DNA of 64,000 nt, taken from Limnanthes douglasii subsp. nivea. Its lineage: Eukaryota > Streptophyta > Magnoliopsida > Brassicales > Limnanthaceae. The notes beneath the pieces were generated by a model. That model did no database searches, had not been told where the DNA came from, and saw only the letters and a program-made list of their open reading frames with translations. The position numbers and the translations under genes are program-made. The stretch is taken from contig JAUPFV010000005.1 in the NCBI GenBank assembly GCA_036936605.1, positions 54,208,742-54,272,741 of the forward strand, written 5' to 3'. Positions 9,614 to 21,493 of this stretch are shown here, one piece after another (position 1 is the stretch's first letter; every line of letters begins with the position of its first letter).

Positions 9614-12106
9614 CTCCTCCTCAAGTTGTGTAGTGGGATCACCAATACCCAACTTTGATAAAACTGATTCGAATGTTCTTGCAGCAACCGCTTTTGTCAG
9701 GATGTCTGCCAGTTGGTCTTCGAATCTAACAAACGAAAGTTCAACTATCCCATCTTCAATATTTTCTTTTATGAAGTGTCTATCTATTTCAACGTGCTTT
9801 GTTCTATCGTGTTGTACCATGTTCTCTGAAATCTTAATCGCAGCTTTATTATCGCACATTAACTGAGTTGGACATTTCAGAGGGGATCCGATTTCTTTCA
9901 TTATCTGTTTTAACCAAAGTATCTCGGTAATCCCCTTAATGATTCCTCTAAATTCTGATTCAGCACTTGATAGTGATACTACTTTCTGTTTCTTACTCCT
10001 CCAAGTCACCAAGTTACCTCCAAGAAGAGTAAAGTAGCCAGCAGTTGATCACTTGTCGTTAGGATTCCCTCCCCAATCAGCATCTGTGAATACTTATACA
10101 TCAAGGTGTCCATTTTTCTTAAAAAATATGCCTCTTTCTGTTGTGCCTTTGAGATATCGAATAATCCTCATTACTGCCTCCATATGGTGTTCCTGAGGAT
10201 GATGCATGAACTGGCTAACTACTCCCACCGTGTATGCAATGTCGGGTCGAGTGTGAGCCAGGTAAATCAATTTTCCCACCAACCTTTGGTACCTTTATTT
10301 ACTCGCTGGTCTGGCCCCTTCAATTATCTTTAGTTTGTGATTCACAACCATAGGAGTTTCATTTGGTTTGCAATCCACCATGCCAACTTCAGCTAATAAA
10401 TCCAATATATATTTCCGTTGGGAGATATAAATCCCTCCTCTTGACCTAAGAACCTCGATTCCTGGGAAATACTTCAATCCCCGAAGGTCTTTCATTTCGA
10501 ACTCCTTGAAGAGGTTTTTCCTAAGAGAGCTAATTTCTTCTTCGTCATTCCCCTTTATAATCATATCGTCGACATATATTATAAGACAAGTGACTAATTC
10601 TCCTCTCTTTTTGTAAAACAAGGTATGATCCCCATTACTCTGTTTGTAGCTATTCTACTTCATTGCCATTGTAAATCTCCCAAACCAAGCACGGGGAGAC
10701 TGTTTGAGCCCATATAATGCCTTTTTCAGTTTACATACCTCATTTTCTTGAAAACCATCAGAGAACCCTGGTGGGGGTTCCATATATACCGCTTCTTCCA
10801 AGTCTCCATGGAAGAAAGCATTCTTTACATCAAATTGATGAAGAGGCCAATCTTTATTCGCGGCTATTGAAAGTAAAACTCTGATAGTGTCAATCTTTTC
10901 AACCGAAGAGAATGTTTCAGAGTAGTCTATACCATATGTTTGTGTATATCCTTTGGCAACCAATCTTGCCTTGTGTCGCTCAATGGTGCCATCAGATTTA
11001 TATTTTATATTAAACACCCATCTACACCCGACTAGTTTCTTCCCTTGTGGTAACACACAGTTCTCCCATGTACCATTCCTTTTTAGAGCTTCCATTTCGG
11101 TATCCATTGCCTCATGCCATTCAGTCATCTTCTTAGCTTTTTGAGCTGTTTTAGGGATTTGTTCAGAGAGAATAGTAGCTGAAAATGTCTTTACAATCTT
11201 CGTCATTCCTTTCCTGTCCGTTTTTACCGGATATGTAGAAGCACGAGGAACGTGTTTCGGTGAATACCAGTCAGGAGGAACCCCTCTATTTTTTCTTGGG
11301 GGAAGAACCAGAGTTTGAGTTTCAACAAATGAACTTCCTGAAATGTCATAGTCAGTAGCATTTTGTGAATTATGACATTGTAAATTATTTACCTCTTGAT
11401 GGACATTTTCTTCGGCTGATTCGTTGGTAGTATCCATGGCATTTATTTCTTGTTGGACATTGTCTTCGGGATAATCATTGGTGGTAAGAACTTCCTCGTT
11501 AGTCTCCTTTATGTTGGAAGAGGCGTGTTCGATGGCGCCATCTACCGACTCTGTCGGCACATCCTCAAAGTAACTTTCACATAGCAACCAGTCGAGTGAT
11601 TCACTTACTTTCTCCCCCTGAGCACGAGATTGGTGGTCAAAAAAATAATCGGATTCTAAGAAGTCACAGTCCATGGTGACATGAATTCGACGAAAAACTC
11701 GATTGTAACACCGATAACCTATTTGATGGACACCGTACCCAACGAATACACACTTTTCAGCACATGGATTAAGTTTGCTTCGACTAGTTTTAGGGATATG
11801 AACAAACACCAAACAACCAAAGACACGAGGTGGTAAGGTTATAACAGATGGAATTGTAACTTGGGTGGCAAGCACTTGTAATGGAGTTTTATTTCCAAGA
11901 CATCGGGTTGGTAGACGATCTACAAGATACGTGGCTGTAGCAAGAGCTTCTGGCCAAAGAGAATGAGGAACTCTAGATTCAATCATAATAGCACGAGTTT
12001 TTTCAAGTAAAGTACAATTTTTTCGTTCTGAAGTACCGTTTTGTTGAGGTGTGTTTGGACAAGTGGTTTCATGGATAAGACCATTTGTTTTGAAAAAATT
12101 ATGCAT
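9608..12106 (-). pseudogene. Copia B integrase (C part), reverse transcriptase, RNase H
   Basis: One continuous frame with nonsense codons near 10655, 10295, 10094 and about 10050. It opens in the integrase around [12 protein letters not shown] (catalytic Glu region), passes the [16 protein letters not shown] block and an acidic linker, then [52 protein letters not shown] and the catalytic YVDDMI. RNase H: FTDADW, SLSSAESEF, LMCDNKAAI, HVEIDRHFI and ADILTKA. The terminal codons read GAG GAG GAG TGT TAG, so the stop codon is supplied by the first bases of the 3' LTR. The polypurine tract therefore doubles as coding sequence. Confidence 0.9.
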
Positions 12107-12552
12107 TGTTTGGTTGAGAAACTGTGTTCCATTATCAGAACGGAGAATCTGTATTTTTTTTCAAATTGAGTCAAAATCATTTTGTAAAAACAAACAAATA
12201 TTTATGTTACTTCTAGATTTATGTTTCATGAAGTATATCCAAGTCATTCTTGAGAAATCATCCACAAATAAAACAAAGTATCTGATTTGATTGTTAGTGG
12301 AATTTGGTACCCCAAACATCAGAATGGATTAGCGAAAAAGCATAATCAACTCTAGTATTACTTTGATTAAATGATACCCTACGATTTTTTGCAAGAATGC
12401 AGGTTTCACATTTCTCATGAATGGAATTATTCAAAAAAAGACTAGGAAACAAACTTTTAAGATAGCTAAAAGAAGGATGACCAAGTCGTCGATGCCATAA
12501 CCAAATTTCCTTTCGGTTGTTCCGTGAGCAAGCATGGCATGTCCCTTATGAA
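12107..12552 (-). pseudogene. Copia B integrase core, degraded
   Basis: This segment bridges the gag-protease frame and the pol frame. By comparison with Copia C at 50600-51060 it encodes the pre-integrase and the HxxC/CxxC and first catalytic Asp region. No long frame survives here because of several small indels. Confidence 0.65.
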
Positions 12553-13941
12553 CTACCTCATCAACATAATATAGACCTCTTTGTTCAGTACCACGCCCAA
12601 TGATCTCTTTCGTACAAATGTCCTGTAAAATGCAAAAAAAAATGGATACATAAGAACCACACAGTTGAGTTGTTTTGTCACTTGACTAACAGAGAATAAC
12701 TTTAAGGATAGTGAAGAAATGTAGAGGAAGTTTTTAATTTCCATTTTTTCCGAAAAAATAATTGAACCTCCCCCTTTGAATTCACAAATTTCTCCACTAG
12801 CAGTCTCAATATGGGACTTCTTTGGAGATGACATGTCACCAAAGTCTTTAGGATCATAAGTTATAGTGTTCGTAGCCCCGCAATCAAAGATCCAATTCAT
12901 TGATTTCTCAAACCCTTTACCTCCAAGTTTTTCATAGGAGTTCGCCGCCATTCCTCCAAAACCAGTGCCACTTCCTTGCTCATTCTTAGTCGAATCTTCA
13001 CCGCCACTTGTAGACGAAGCCCGTTTGACATTAGATCTGAAATGCTGGTTATTTTTCTCCTTATGACCGTCCTCCCACCATTCTGGATAGCCAACCAGCT
13101 GGAAACATGTCTCTTTAGTGTGTTTCTTTGTCCCACAATGAGTGCAATACAACTTGGATTTATCTTCATTCTCTTTGGATCGACATTTAAACCTCTGTGC
13201 AGAATCTTTAGCAACCAAACCCATTCCAATTTCAATCGAGTCACTATCAGAAGAAGTTGATTTTAGTATATTAAGCCTGGCCACTTCCCTTCGTATTGTA
13301 GCATATGATGTTTCCACGGAAGGAAGAAGATCCTTTTTCAGGATATCTCTCTTGACTGGTTCCAGCTTGTCATTAATCACCACTAGAAATTGATAGAGTC
13401 TTTGTTCTTGAGTCTTCTTATTGTAGATCTGATTGTCTTCAGGGTCTTTCATACGTTTCTGCAGTTTGTTCCACAAGTCTTCTAGTGTATCGGACCCTTG
13501 GCTTAATGAATTAGCCCTCTTATGAAGGTCAAACACCTGTAACGAATCTGTACCAGAACTTTATGTGGTGGCTAACCCATCCCAGAGGGCTTTTGCAGTG
13601 GGATATTGCGAGACATTATTCACCAAGCTGGTTTCAAGATTCTGTATAATCCTTGTGAAAACACATTGATCATCTTGTTCCCACCTTGTATATGTTTTGT
13701 CAGTTTTGGATGGAGGTGTCGGCTCTCCTGTAATGTGAGAACCTCTCCCCCTTCCCCCAATTGCTTTCTTCATCAGGTTTGCCCATAGGGCATAGTTGTC
13801 ACCACCGAGTTTAATCCCTAGGGATAAATTCTCGGGGTTAGTTGTTTGTTGTTGTATTCCGAGACCATTTCTCAGAATAGCAGCAATCTGCATTGTTAAT
13901 TCATCTGGGATTTGACTGACCAAGACTTTATTGCCAGCCAT
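12553..13941 (-). pseudogene. Copia B gag and protease
   Basis: Gag starts at 13941 (MAGNKVLVSQIPDEL), just inside the primer binding site. The typical Copia gag core ALWANLMKKAIGG and KALWDGLATT is followed by an in-frame TAA at 13561, then the same frame continues (SLQVFDLHKRANSLSQG). A CCHC zinc knuckle CTHCGTKKHTKETC (about 13135) and the protease site WIFDCGATNTI (about 12880) follow; the protease motif is DCGA where most have DTGA or DSGA. The frame is lost after about 12650. Relative to Copia C about 33 bp are missing near 13450. The same TAA occurs at the same codon in Copia C. Confidence 0.88.
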
Positions 13942-13991
13942 TTTTGTTGAGGATGTTCAGAATTCCCAGAATCACACGTGCTCTGATACCA

Positions 13992-14265
13992 TGTTAAACA
14001 AAAAAAGAGAGAAGTAGCCACAGGAGGAGGCTAGGGTTTTGTGTTTATTAGAAAATGTTCCTTTTTGTATTGAACTGTTTGTTATATTGATAAACCCAAG
14101 TAAGGCTCTCAATATATAGAGAAATTAGAGGCATATACAAGGAAACTTAATACACTGAATATTCAAACAATATTCAAAACATGACAAACATTTTTAATAC
14201 TATGCAGCGTGAATGTGTTACATGTTAGCGCACTAAAAACATGTTATTGCGTGAATATTCTAACA
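13992..14265 (-). repeat. Copia B 5' LTR
   Basis: A 274-bp LTR bounded by TGTTAGAATATTC and GTTTAACA, followed directly by the primer binding site. The two LTRs match along their length with scattered substitutions. Confidence 0.9.
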
Positions 14266-15166
14266 AGATGTCTCAACAGTCAGTCGTTAAACCAGAAATC
14301 CATATTTCCCTTTCCCAGAAGCCACCTGATGTTGCCCTCAGCAATGTCTCTAACAACAGTAAGTCTTTTCCAAATTAGAGAATATGTTCCTTTACATTTA
14401 GCTTTAAGAGGGTGACTGTTAGTACAATAAATATTGAGCAAAACAATTTACCAGAGAAAAGTACTATGTTTAAATATAAACCAAAGCTTTTGAGAGAAGG
14501 CAGTCTGAATATCCTTCAATGCTTTGATATTCAAACCACCTTCCTCAAAAGGCTTACAAACATAATCCCAATTAGACCAATGAATGGTCCTATCATTCAA
14601 ATTGGATCTCCACAAAAATCTGTTAATATCCAACTGTTTTATATCTAATAATATGTTATTGGAAGCAATACAGAGGAAATTAAGGTCAGCCTCCCACCAA
14701 AGGAGAGGTACTTAGTATCTCAGTCATTAATTTTATCACTGATTTTATCAAGAATAGGACTAAAGTTTTCATTTCTATTGTTATTGTAGAGAGTGATCCC
14801 CAAATAACTAGAAGGAAGATTGTCAATAGAGAAGCCAGTCTTGAGTTTCAAGCTATTCACCCTAGCAGAGTTTATTCTGTGAGAGGTAAAAAGTTTAGTT
14901 TTGTCTTTATTTATAAGTTGACCAGAAACTAATTGATAGTTCTTCAGGTGCTTGCTTAACCTGTTAATTGAAGAGGTCTGACTATTAGAAAAAATAAGGA
15001 TTTCATCTGCAAAAACTAAGCATGGAACAATCAGGTTAGTTCTAGAAGCATATAACATACTATTGTTTTATTTAAGGAGATTATATAACCCTCTAATTAA
15101 GAGTTCTTCGGCAAGAATGAAGAGGCTAGGAGATAAAGGATCTCATTGCCTCAAACCCTTCTTATG
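14266..15166 (-). mobile_element. LINE fragment (antisense): RT C-terminal half
   Basis: Read on the minus strand from 15166: the HKKGLRQ and DPLSPSLFILAEELLIRG block, CLVFADEILIF (the RT active-site region; FADD has become FADE), a YLGITLYNNNRNENF block (about 14800), WDYVCKPFEEGGLNIKALKD (about 14560), and a segment ending GKGNMDFWFNDW near 14300. The order and spacing are those of plant L1-type LINE ORF2. It belongs to the same family as the sense copy at 17071-21487. It is cut at 14266 by the Copia B LTR and joins Gypsy sequence at about 15166. Confidence 0.85.
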
Positions 15167-16730
15167 ATTGAAGCATCTAAGGTATTTAAGGATATCAAGG
15201 TAAGACTAACCACTGCACTGATTCTGGTTTTACCTGACTTCTCTACAAGATTTGAACTGCATTGTGATGTGTCCATATTGGGCATCGGCGTTGTACTCAG
15301 CCAACGAGGCCACCATGTAGCATACTTCAGCGAAACGTTAAGTGGAGCTAAACTCAACTACAACACCTATGACAAGGAGTTCTATGCAGTTGTACGAGAT
15401 TTGAAGCACTTGAGTTCCTACTTAGACTACAATGACTTTGTCCTGTACACCGATCATGATTCCTTGAAGCATCTGCAGAGTCAGGAGAAACTCTGTTCCT
15501 GCCATGCATGTTGGGTAACATTTACTCAACAATTTATCTTTTCCATTAAGCATACTTTGGGGATAGTTAACCGCGTAGCTGGCGCACTGAGCCGACGCAG
15601 CATGATGATTCGTATGGAAGGAGAAGTTGTGGGATTCGAGACCTACCATTCCCAATACCGGAAGGACCGTGGCGAAGCGTCAGCATGGATTTCATCTATG
15701 GGCTTCCAAGAACACGGAGAGGTAACGATTCTATTTTTGTAGTGGTTGACAAGTTTTCTAAGATGCCCCACTTCATTGCCTGCAAGAAACCACAGATGCT
15801 GTGAATGTTTCTAATTTATACTTTTGTGAGGTCTACCACTTACACGGACTACCCTTGAATATCGTTTCTGATTGCAATGCGCAGTTTATGGGACATGTTT
15901 GGAGGAGTTTGTGGCGCCTCATAAACACGAACCTGAGTTTTAGCAGTGCGTATCACCCGCAGACAGACGGCCAAACCGAGGTAACTAATCGAACGTTAGG
16001 AAACATGTTACGCACAGAGGTCTTTTGGAACTTGAAAGCATGGGATTACCACATTTATCACGTTGAGTTCGCCTACAACAGGGACCACAAGTGCAGTACT
16101 GGGTATAGTCCATTCGTGGTAGTTTATGGTTATAACCCACGGGGTCCTATGGACTTAGCTTTCCCTACGCTTGATAAAGTTCTAGCTAAGGTTGAGAACA
16201 TCATTGCTGATCTAAGGGAGATCCATGAGAACACCCGCAAACACTTAGAGGAAACAACACATTAGTACAAGATTTCCACAGATAAGAAGAGCCGTCTGGT
16301 GGAGTTTGCAGTTGGGGACTTTGTATAGGCTGATTTGACCAGGTATTGTTATCTTACATATGAGTACAACAAGTTGGCTGCAAGGACTGTGGGTTCGTTT
16401 GAAATTATTAAAAAGATTAATCCCAATGCATACAGGTTGAAGCTACCCAGCCACAGGAAAACCCATAACGTTTTCAACGTGAATCACCTAGTGCCATTTA
16501 CCGCTGCTGTTGAGAATGATGAAGTTGAGGATTCGTGGGCGAATTCTTCTGAAGAAGGAGAGGATGATGTAGTTGTACAAGCCCATAACTACATGGCCCT
16601 TTTGGACAAACGGAAACGGGCTTTATTTTGGGCCCCGATATCAGAATTAGATGCGACCACTCAAATCGAATGCGTCAAGAAGCCCAACGACTTTCGAAAG
16701 AATCACAGTGTGATAAAGTCCATGCCCTAA
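15167..16730 (+). pseudogene. Ty3/Gypsy fragment: RNase H and integrase
   Basis: RNase H part (15167-15600): FELHCDVSILGIGVVLSQRG, YDKEFYAVVRDLKHLSSYL and DFVLYTDHDSLKHL, ending VAGALSRR. About 40 bp later, in another frame, it continues with [18 protein letters not shown] and [12 protein letters not shown] (integrase core), the LPLNIVSDCNAQF block (second Asp), AYHPQTDGQTEVTNR (catalytic Glu), then SFEIIKKINPNAYRLKLP and NVFNVNHLVPF (integrase C-terminal). The zinc-finger domain normally lying between RNase H and the core is missing, so an internal deletion has occurred. Frameshift and stops lie near 15670, 15804 and 16265-16328. No RT and no chromodomain are visible. Confidence 0.88.
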
Positions 16731-17070
16731 ATTTCATCGTTTAAACTCTCGTTTTGCTGTTTTAGTGAATTTTTTGCATTTTCCTATTTTTGTTGGATTT
16801 TATTAAAATACTTAACCAACTCTAATCGCTTTGAAATTGGGTTGTGCTTTATTTATTACATAAAGAGAGAGCTGTAATTTTGAGCTAGGGTTTCGAGAAC
16901 TTTTATAAAAGGCTCTCAAATCCTAGTTTTGCCGCAGACTTTGATGAATAAAAATTGAGAATTTTCTCTTAGTCTCTTATACTATAACCTAGGGTTAGGG
17001 TTTATATATCCTTGTTTTGTCTTTTCTCTTTGTGTTTGCCACCCATCTGTTTTATCTCATATATCGGCGC
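16731..17070 (+). other. Gypsy 3' tail, LTR-like
   Basis: Non-coding and AT-rich. It contains TTTTATAAAAGGCTC (about 16900) and a TCTTTCTC-rich stretch before 17050, which look like an LTR promoter and R/U5 region. No partner LTR is found in the window, so this is an inference from position after the integrase. Confidence 0.35.
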
Positions 17071-17492
17071 CATCAAGAAGGAAGCTTAAATCTATTGTTA
17101 CTAAAAAGGATCAAGAATATGATTTTCAATACTGTAAAGAGAGTTCCATACATGATCAAAATAGTCAAAAGATTGATGTTACACGTATTGAATCTTCTGC
17201 TAAAAATAATATGGTAATTATTGAAGCCCTGCAAAAAATGGATCAGGACTATGCTTAAAGCAATCCCCAGATTGATGAAAACAATGTAACGCCACATTAT
17301 GACAACATTGGTAGTAACGATGTATCCCCAAGAAACTCCTCCCCTCTTCTTGATTTTGGCACCATAATCAGCAGTAAATTGAAGTCTGCAATGAAAAGAA
17401 AAAAAACCAAGAAACTCACTGTTAATTCTCTTATTAGAAAAGGAGAAAAATGTAAACAAAAATATCTATCAGACAATAATAAGGATAACTAG
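17071..17492 (+). pseudogene. LINE ORF1 C-terminal part
   Basis: An open stretch in one frame with a single stop near 17257 (ending MDQDYA). It is Lys/Asn/Asp-rich, with a basic patch KSAMKRKKTKKL, and stops at 17490 just before ORF2. Position and composition fit the tail of a LINE ORF1 RNA-binding protein, but I see no recognisable domain. Confidence 0.45.
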
Positions 17493-20400
17493 TTGGAACG
17501 TTAGATGTGTTAATATTAAGCCAACTTTGAGAAGGCTCCTTTCTATAGTTAAAGCTGACAAAATGAAGATCTTAGCAATTGAAGAGCCTATGGCTAATAT
17601 TGACAAGATTGAGAATATTTCTGCTTTCCTGGGCTTCAAGAAATTTGTTGCGAATTAATCTGATAAAGTGTGGACTTTCTGGAGTGATGATGTTGATATC
17701 AGTATTATCAGACACCATGATCAGTTTATGCATATGGATGTCAAATACCCTGGTTGTGACTTTAACTTCAATTTTACATCTGTTTATGCTAAGAGTCAAA
17801 GACTTCTTAGAATAGACCTCTGGGACCAAATGAATTCTATAGCTTCTACTCATGTTCCTTGGATCATTGCTGGTGACTTTAATGCTATTACCAGTTCTGA
17901 TGATCAAGTGGGCTGTACTTTCTATGATTACTCTAGCACGAACAACTTCAATGAATCCATTAGACAATGCAAGCTTGAGGATGCTGGCTTTGTTGATTCT
18001 AGATACACCTGGAACGGGAACATTCGCTGGAAAAGGCTTGACAGAGCCATGATAGATGACAAGTGGATTACTACCTTCAAAGGGACTCAGGTGTTTCACA
18101 TGGTCAGAACTTGTTCTGACCATGCTCCTCTCTCAATACATTCTAATTATAATCCTTCTTGCTTTATCAATAGTAAGAAAAGTTTTAAATTTATTAATGC
18201 TTGGACTAATGACGATAGTTTTTTAAGCACTGTCAGACAGAATTGGAGCATTCATTGTAATGAGAACCCAAGCCAAGTCTTTTGGTTCAAGCTCAAGAGA
18301 CTTAAAAGTTGTCTCAAGAATTGGAACACCAGAATATTTGGTAATATTTTCAGTAAAGTTAAGGCTTCTACTGAGGATGTAAAGAGAATGGAAATGAGGA
18401 ATCTTAATGACAATAATAACATGACTAAGGATGATCTTTTCAAGGCTAATATCAACTATATTAAAGACCTTAGAAATGAAGAGAGCTTCTGGAAACAGAA
18501 GTGCTATAATAGTTGGCTCAAAGAGGGTGATGGAACACTAAGCTTTACCATGCTTATCTTATTAAAAAGAGAAGGCATAATACTATTAGTGGTATTAAAG
18601 AGAATGGGGCCTGGATTCAGATCCCAACGGATCTTGCTAACTCTGCTGAAAGTTTCATTAAAAACTCTTTAAACTCTAATAATTATACTAATAGAGAGGA
18701 GGAAGATTTATTGATGCAAGCCTCTATCTTTGATAACATCCCCAGATTAGTCTCTGATGATGACAATGTCTCCATTCTTAGTCCAACTAACAAAGAGAAA
18801 GTCTGGAAAATCATCAACAAAATGAGCAATGACAGTGCAGCCGGCATAGACGGGTTTAATATCTTATTTTTAAAATATTGCTAGACTATTATTAGTGATG
18901 ACCTATATAATGCATTAAACTCTTTCTTGAACGGAAATAACATCCAATGTGGAGTATTTATCACCGGTATTTGTCTAATTCTCAAAAGTCTTAAGCCTAC
19001 TAGTTGGAACAATTTCAGACCTATCAGTCTCTGTTCTATGTTCAATAGAACTTTTTTTAACTTGGTGAACTCGAGATTAGCTAATATTTTACCTAACATT
19101 ATCTCCAAGATGCCGGGGGGCTTTGTTAAAGGCTGGCTCATTCATGAAAATATTTTAATAGCAAAAGAACTGATCCATGATATCAACAGAAAACCTAAAA
19201 CTGGGAATGTTATGATCCAGCTGGATATATCTAAAGCATTCGATAGAATGTCCCATGTTTTTATCCTTAAAGTTCTCTCTCGTTTTGGGTTTTCTGATGA
19301 ATGTGTCTCTTTAATTAAGAAAATGATCACTAATATTCATGTTTCTCTTCTAGTGAATGGCTCTGTCATTGGTTACTTCCACCAGAAGAAATGATTAAGG
19401 CAAGGAGACCATTTGTCTCCTAGCCTTTTCATCCTCGCTGAGGAGGTTCTTCTTCGCGGCCTATACAATCTTATTAACAATAACAAAAGCCCGAAGTATG
19501 CATCGAGAACTGATTACCTGGTGTCTTGTCTGGCGTTCGCTAATGACATTTTGGTGTTCACTAACTGCCTTCCTAACTCCATTGATACTTTATGCAAGTT
19601 CATGGACAAATTTCAGATGGTCTCTGGACAAACTATCAATAAGGAAAAAACAAAGTTAATAACATCCAACAAAGCTCATTATTCAAGCATCATTAATATT
19701 AAGATAAACACTGGTTTCAACACAGAGACTCTGCCTATTAACTATATGGGTATTACTCTAGCTGGTAACAACAAAGGCAAGAATTTCTATCCTCTCATTG
19801 ACAAGATTCATGATAAAATGGCTGAATGGGATTTGAACAATATGTCTTTTGGTGGCAGAATGACTCTTATAACTTATGTTTTACTACTTATCACATATTA
19901 TCAAAAAAATTGAGTCATGCTTTAACAAATTCTTGTGGAGGTCAAACTTCAAAGAAAATACTATTCATTGATCCTCTTGGGATCACCTTTGTAAACCTTT
20001 TGTAGAGGGTGGTTTGAACATAAAAAACTATATGATATTCAACTAACTTTCTCACAAAAACTTTGGTTTCTTTTCAGAAAGAACAACTGTTTATGGTCTT
20101 CTATTATGCATAACATCTACTGCACATACACTCATTCTATTAAAGCTAGATGCAAAAGAACTGATTTTATGGTTTGGAGAAGATTAATAGACATTAAGCA
20201 TGTAGCTGAAAGTAACATAAAATGGATGTTTGGGTAAGGAGGCATGGACTTCTGGCTAGAAGAATGGTATGATCTTCCCCCTCTAATAAGTGCTCCTGAC
20301 TCTTATAGTTGGTAACTAAATGCCAGTGTTAAAACCTTTTGGAAAAACAATGAATGGGACTTCAATACTCTTCAAAAACTTTATTTCTAGTGACTGAATA

Positions 20401-21487
20401 AACCATTTAACAAAGTATAAAGTAAATCCTGACATAGATGATAAAATCATCTAGAAACTCTCTAATAGTTACGATTTTAATACTAACCTAACTTGGGAAA
20501 GTAATAGAACTACTCATAACAAGTCTGCTCTATTCAAAAGGATTTGGAGCCCTTCTGTCCCTAAAAAATTTTATTTTCTTTGTTGGAAGCTTATCAACAG
20601 CTTCATTCCTATTGATAGCATCCTAATGAAAAGACATCTTCAAATAGCCTTCAAATCCCAATTCTGCAACAGTTGCGAAGAGAATAATTATCTCTTTGTA
20701 AGCTGTAGTTTTGGCTGGCAAATTTGGAACTATTTTAGCTGCCTTTTCAAAGTTAAGATTGGCATATTCATGGTTCTTTCCCATGTAATTCATTCGTGGT
20801 TCTAGTTTTCTACTAATAAGAGACACATTACTCTCATTATCCCGTAAATAATCTGCTGGGTAATTTGGAAAAACAAAAATTGCTCAAAGTTTAAAGATTC
20901 CCATGACGTTGTTAAGGATGCTATAGATAGAATCATCAACATTATCATAGGAATGGACATGTATGATATCCTATAAGCTTTGGTCTAATGCTTTACCTGG
21001 TGGAACTGCTTTAAATTGCAAAACAATTGAGAACAGGAAGAGAATTCCTCGATACCTCAAGTGGCTCGCTCCTAATCCTGGCAGAATGAAGCTAAACATT
21101 GATGGTGCGTGCAACTCCAATGGAGAAGCTAGCGGAGGAGTTCTGTTCCAAAATTCAGAAGGAGAAATTGTATTAGGCTCTGGAACTTTGCTGCGAAAAA
21201 TGAATCCACTGTTTGCTGAAATCAGTGCTCTACTCGAAGGCCTGATTATTTGCAAGCAGAAGAACTGGTTTGATGTCGACGTTGAATCCGATAGTTTGGT
21301 CCTTATAAACCTCATTGCGGATGGAAATGAATCATGGTACTTGGAGTCTACAATAGCTATATGCAGAAAACTTATTCATTCTAAGATGACCCTTCGTCAC
21401 ATCTCAAGAATCCAAAATCAAAGTTCTGAATGGATTGCGAAGTGGTCTTTTAGCAGCAAGCTAAACCACAAATTCAATAGCTTTAAT
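17071..21487 (+). mobile_element. Plant L1-type LINE with C-terminal RNase H (decayed)
   Basis: A sense-strand non-LTR retrotransposon holding, in order, an ORF1 tail, an endonuclease, RT, a zf-RVT region and an RNase H. It follows the Gypsy tail on the left and is abutted on the right by the TRIM, which starts inside its last codons, so no poly(A) tail or target duplication can be recognised. It is the same family as the antisense piece at 14266-15166. Confidence 0.85.
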
Positions 21488-21493
21488 TGTTAG
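17484..21493 (+). pseudogene. LINE ORF2: endonuclease, reverse transcriptase, zf-RVT, RNase H
   Basis: AP-type endonuclease (17490-18150): TSWNVRCVN, VPWIIAGDFNAIT (catalytic GDFN) and CSDHAPL (SDH). RT (18830-19900): DSAAGIDGFN, FRPISLC, QLDISKAFDRMSHVF, LRQGDHLSPSLFILAEE, then CLAFANDILVF where the catalytic FADD has become FAND, and NYMGITLAGNNKGKNF. zf-RVT-like region (20530-20750): FLCWKLINSFIPI and CNSCEENNYLF. RNase H (21088-21480): MKLNIDGACNSNGEASGGV (Asp), FAEISALLEGL (Glu), VESDSLVLINLI (Asp). Many stops and frameshifts (for example 17656, 18670, 18882, 19392, 19911). The final frame ends in a TAG supplied by the TRIM LTR. Confidence 0.88.

Larger units (their letters stand above)
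9343..14265 (-). mobile_element. Copia B: Ty1/Copia retrotransposon with both LTRs
   Basis: A 4.9-kb element on the minus strand. It has LTRs of about 271 and 274 bp, primer binding site TGGTATCAGAGC directly after the 5' LTR (plus 13980-13991) and polypurine tract CTTGAGGAGGAG. All five domains are present. The pol frame 12106-9608 is one frame broken only by a few nonsense codons. No target-site duplication is found: TATAG precedes the left LTR and AGATG follows the right one. The left flank is CKL-like and the right flank is LINE, so the junction has been rearranged. It is a sister of Copia C. Confidence 0.92.

Noticed and set aside
16731..17070. A complete Gypsy LTR
   Set aside because: No second copy in the window and no clear TG/CA ends; kept only as LTR-like tail.
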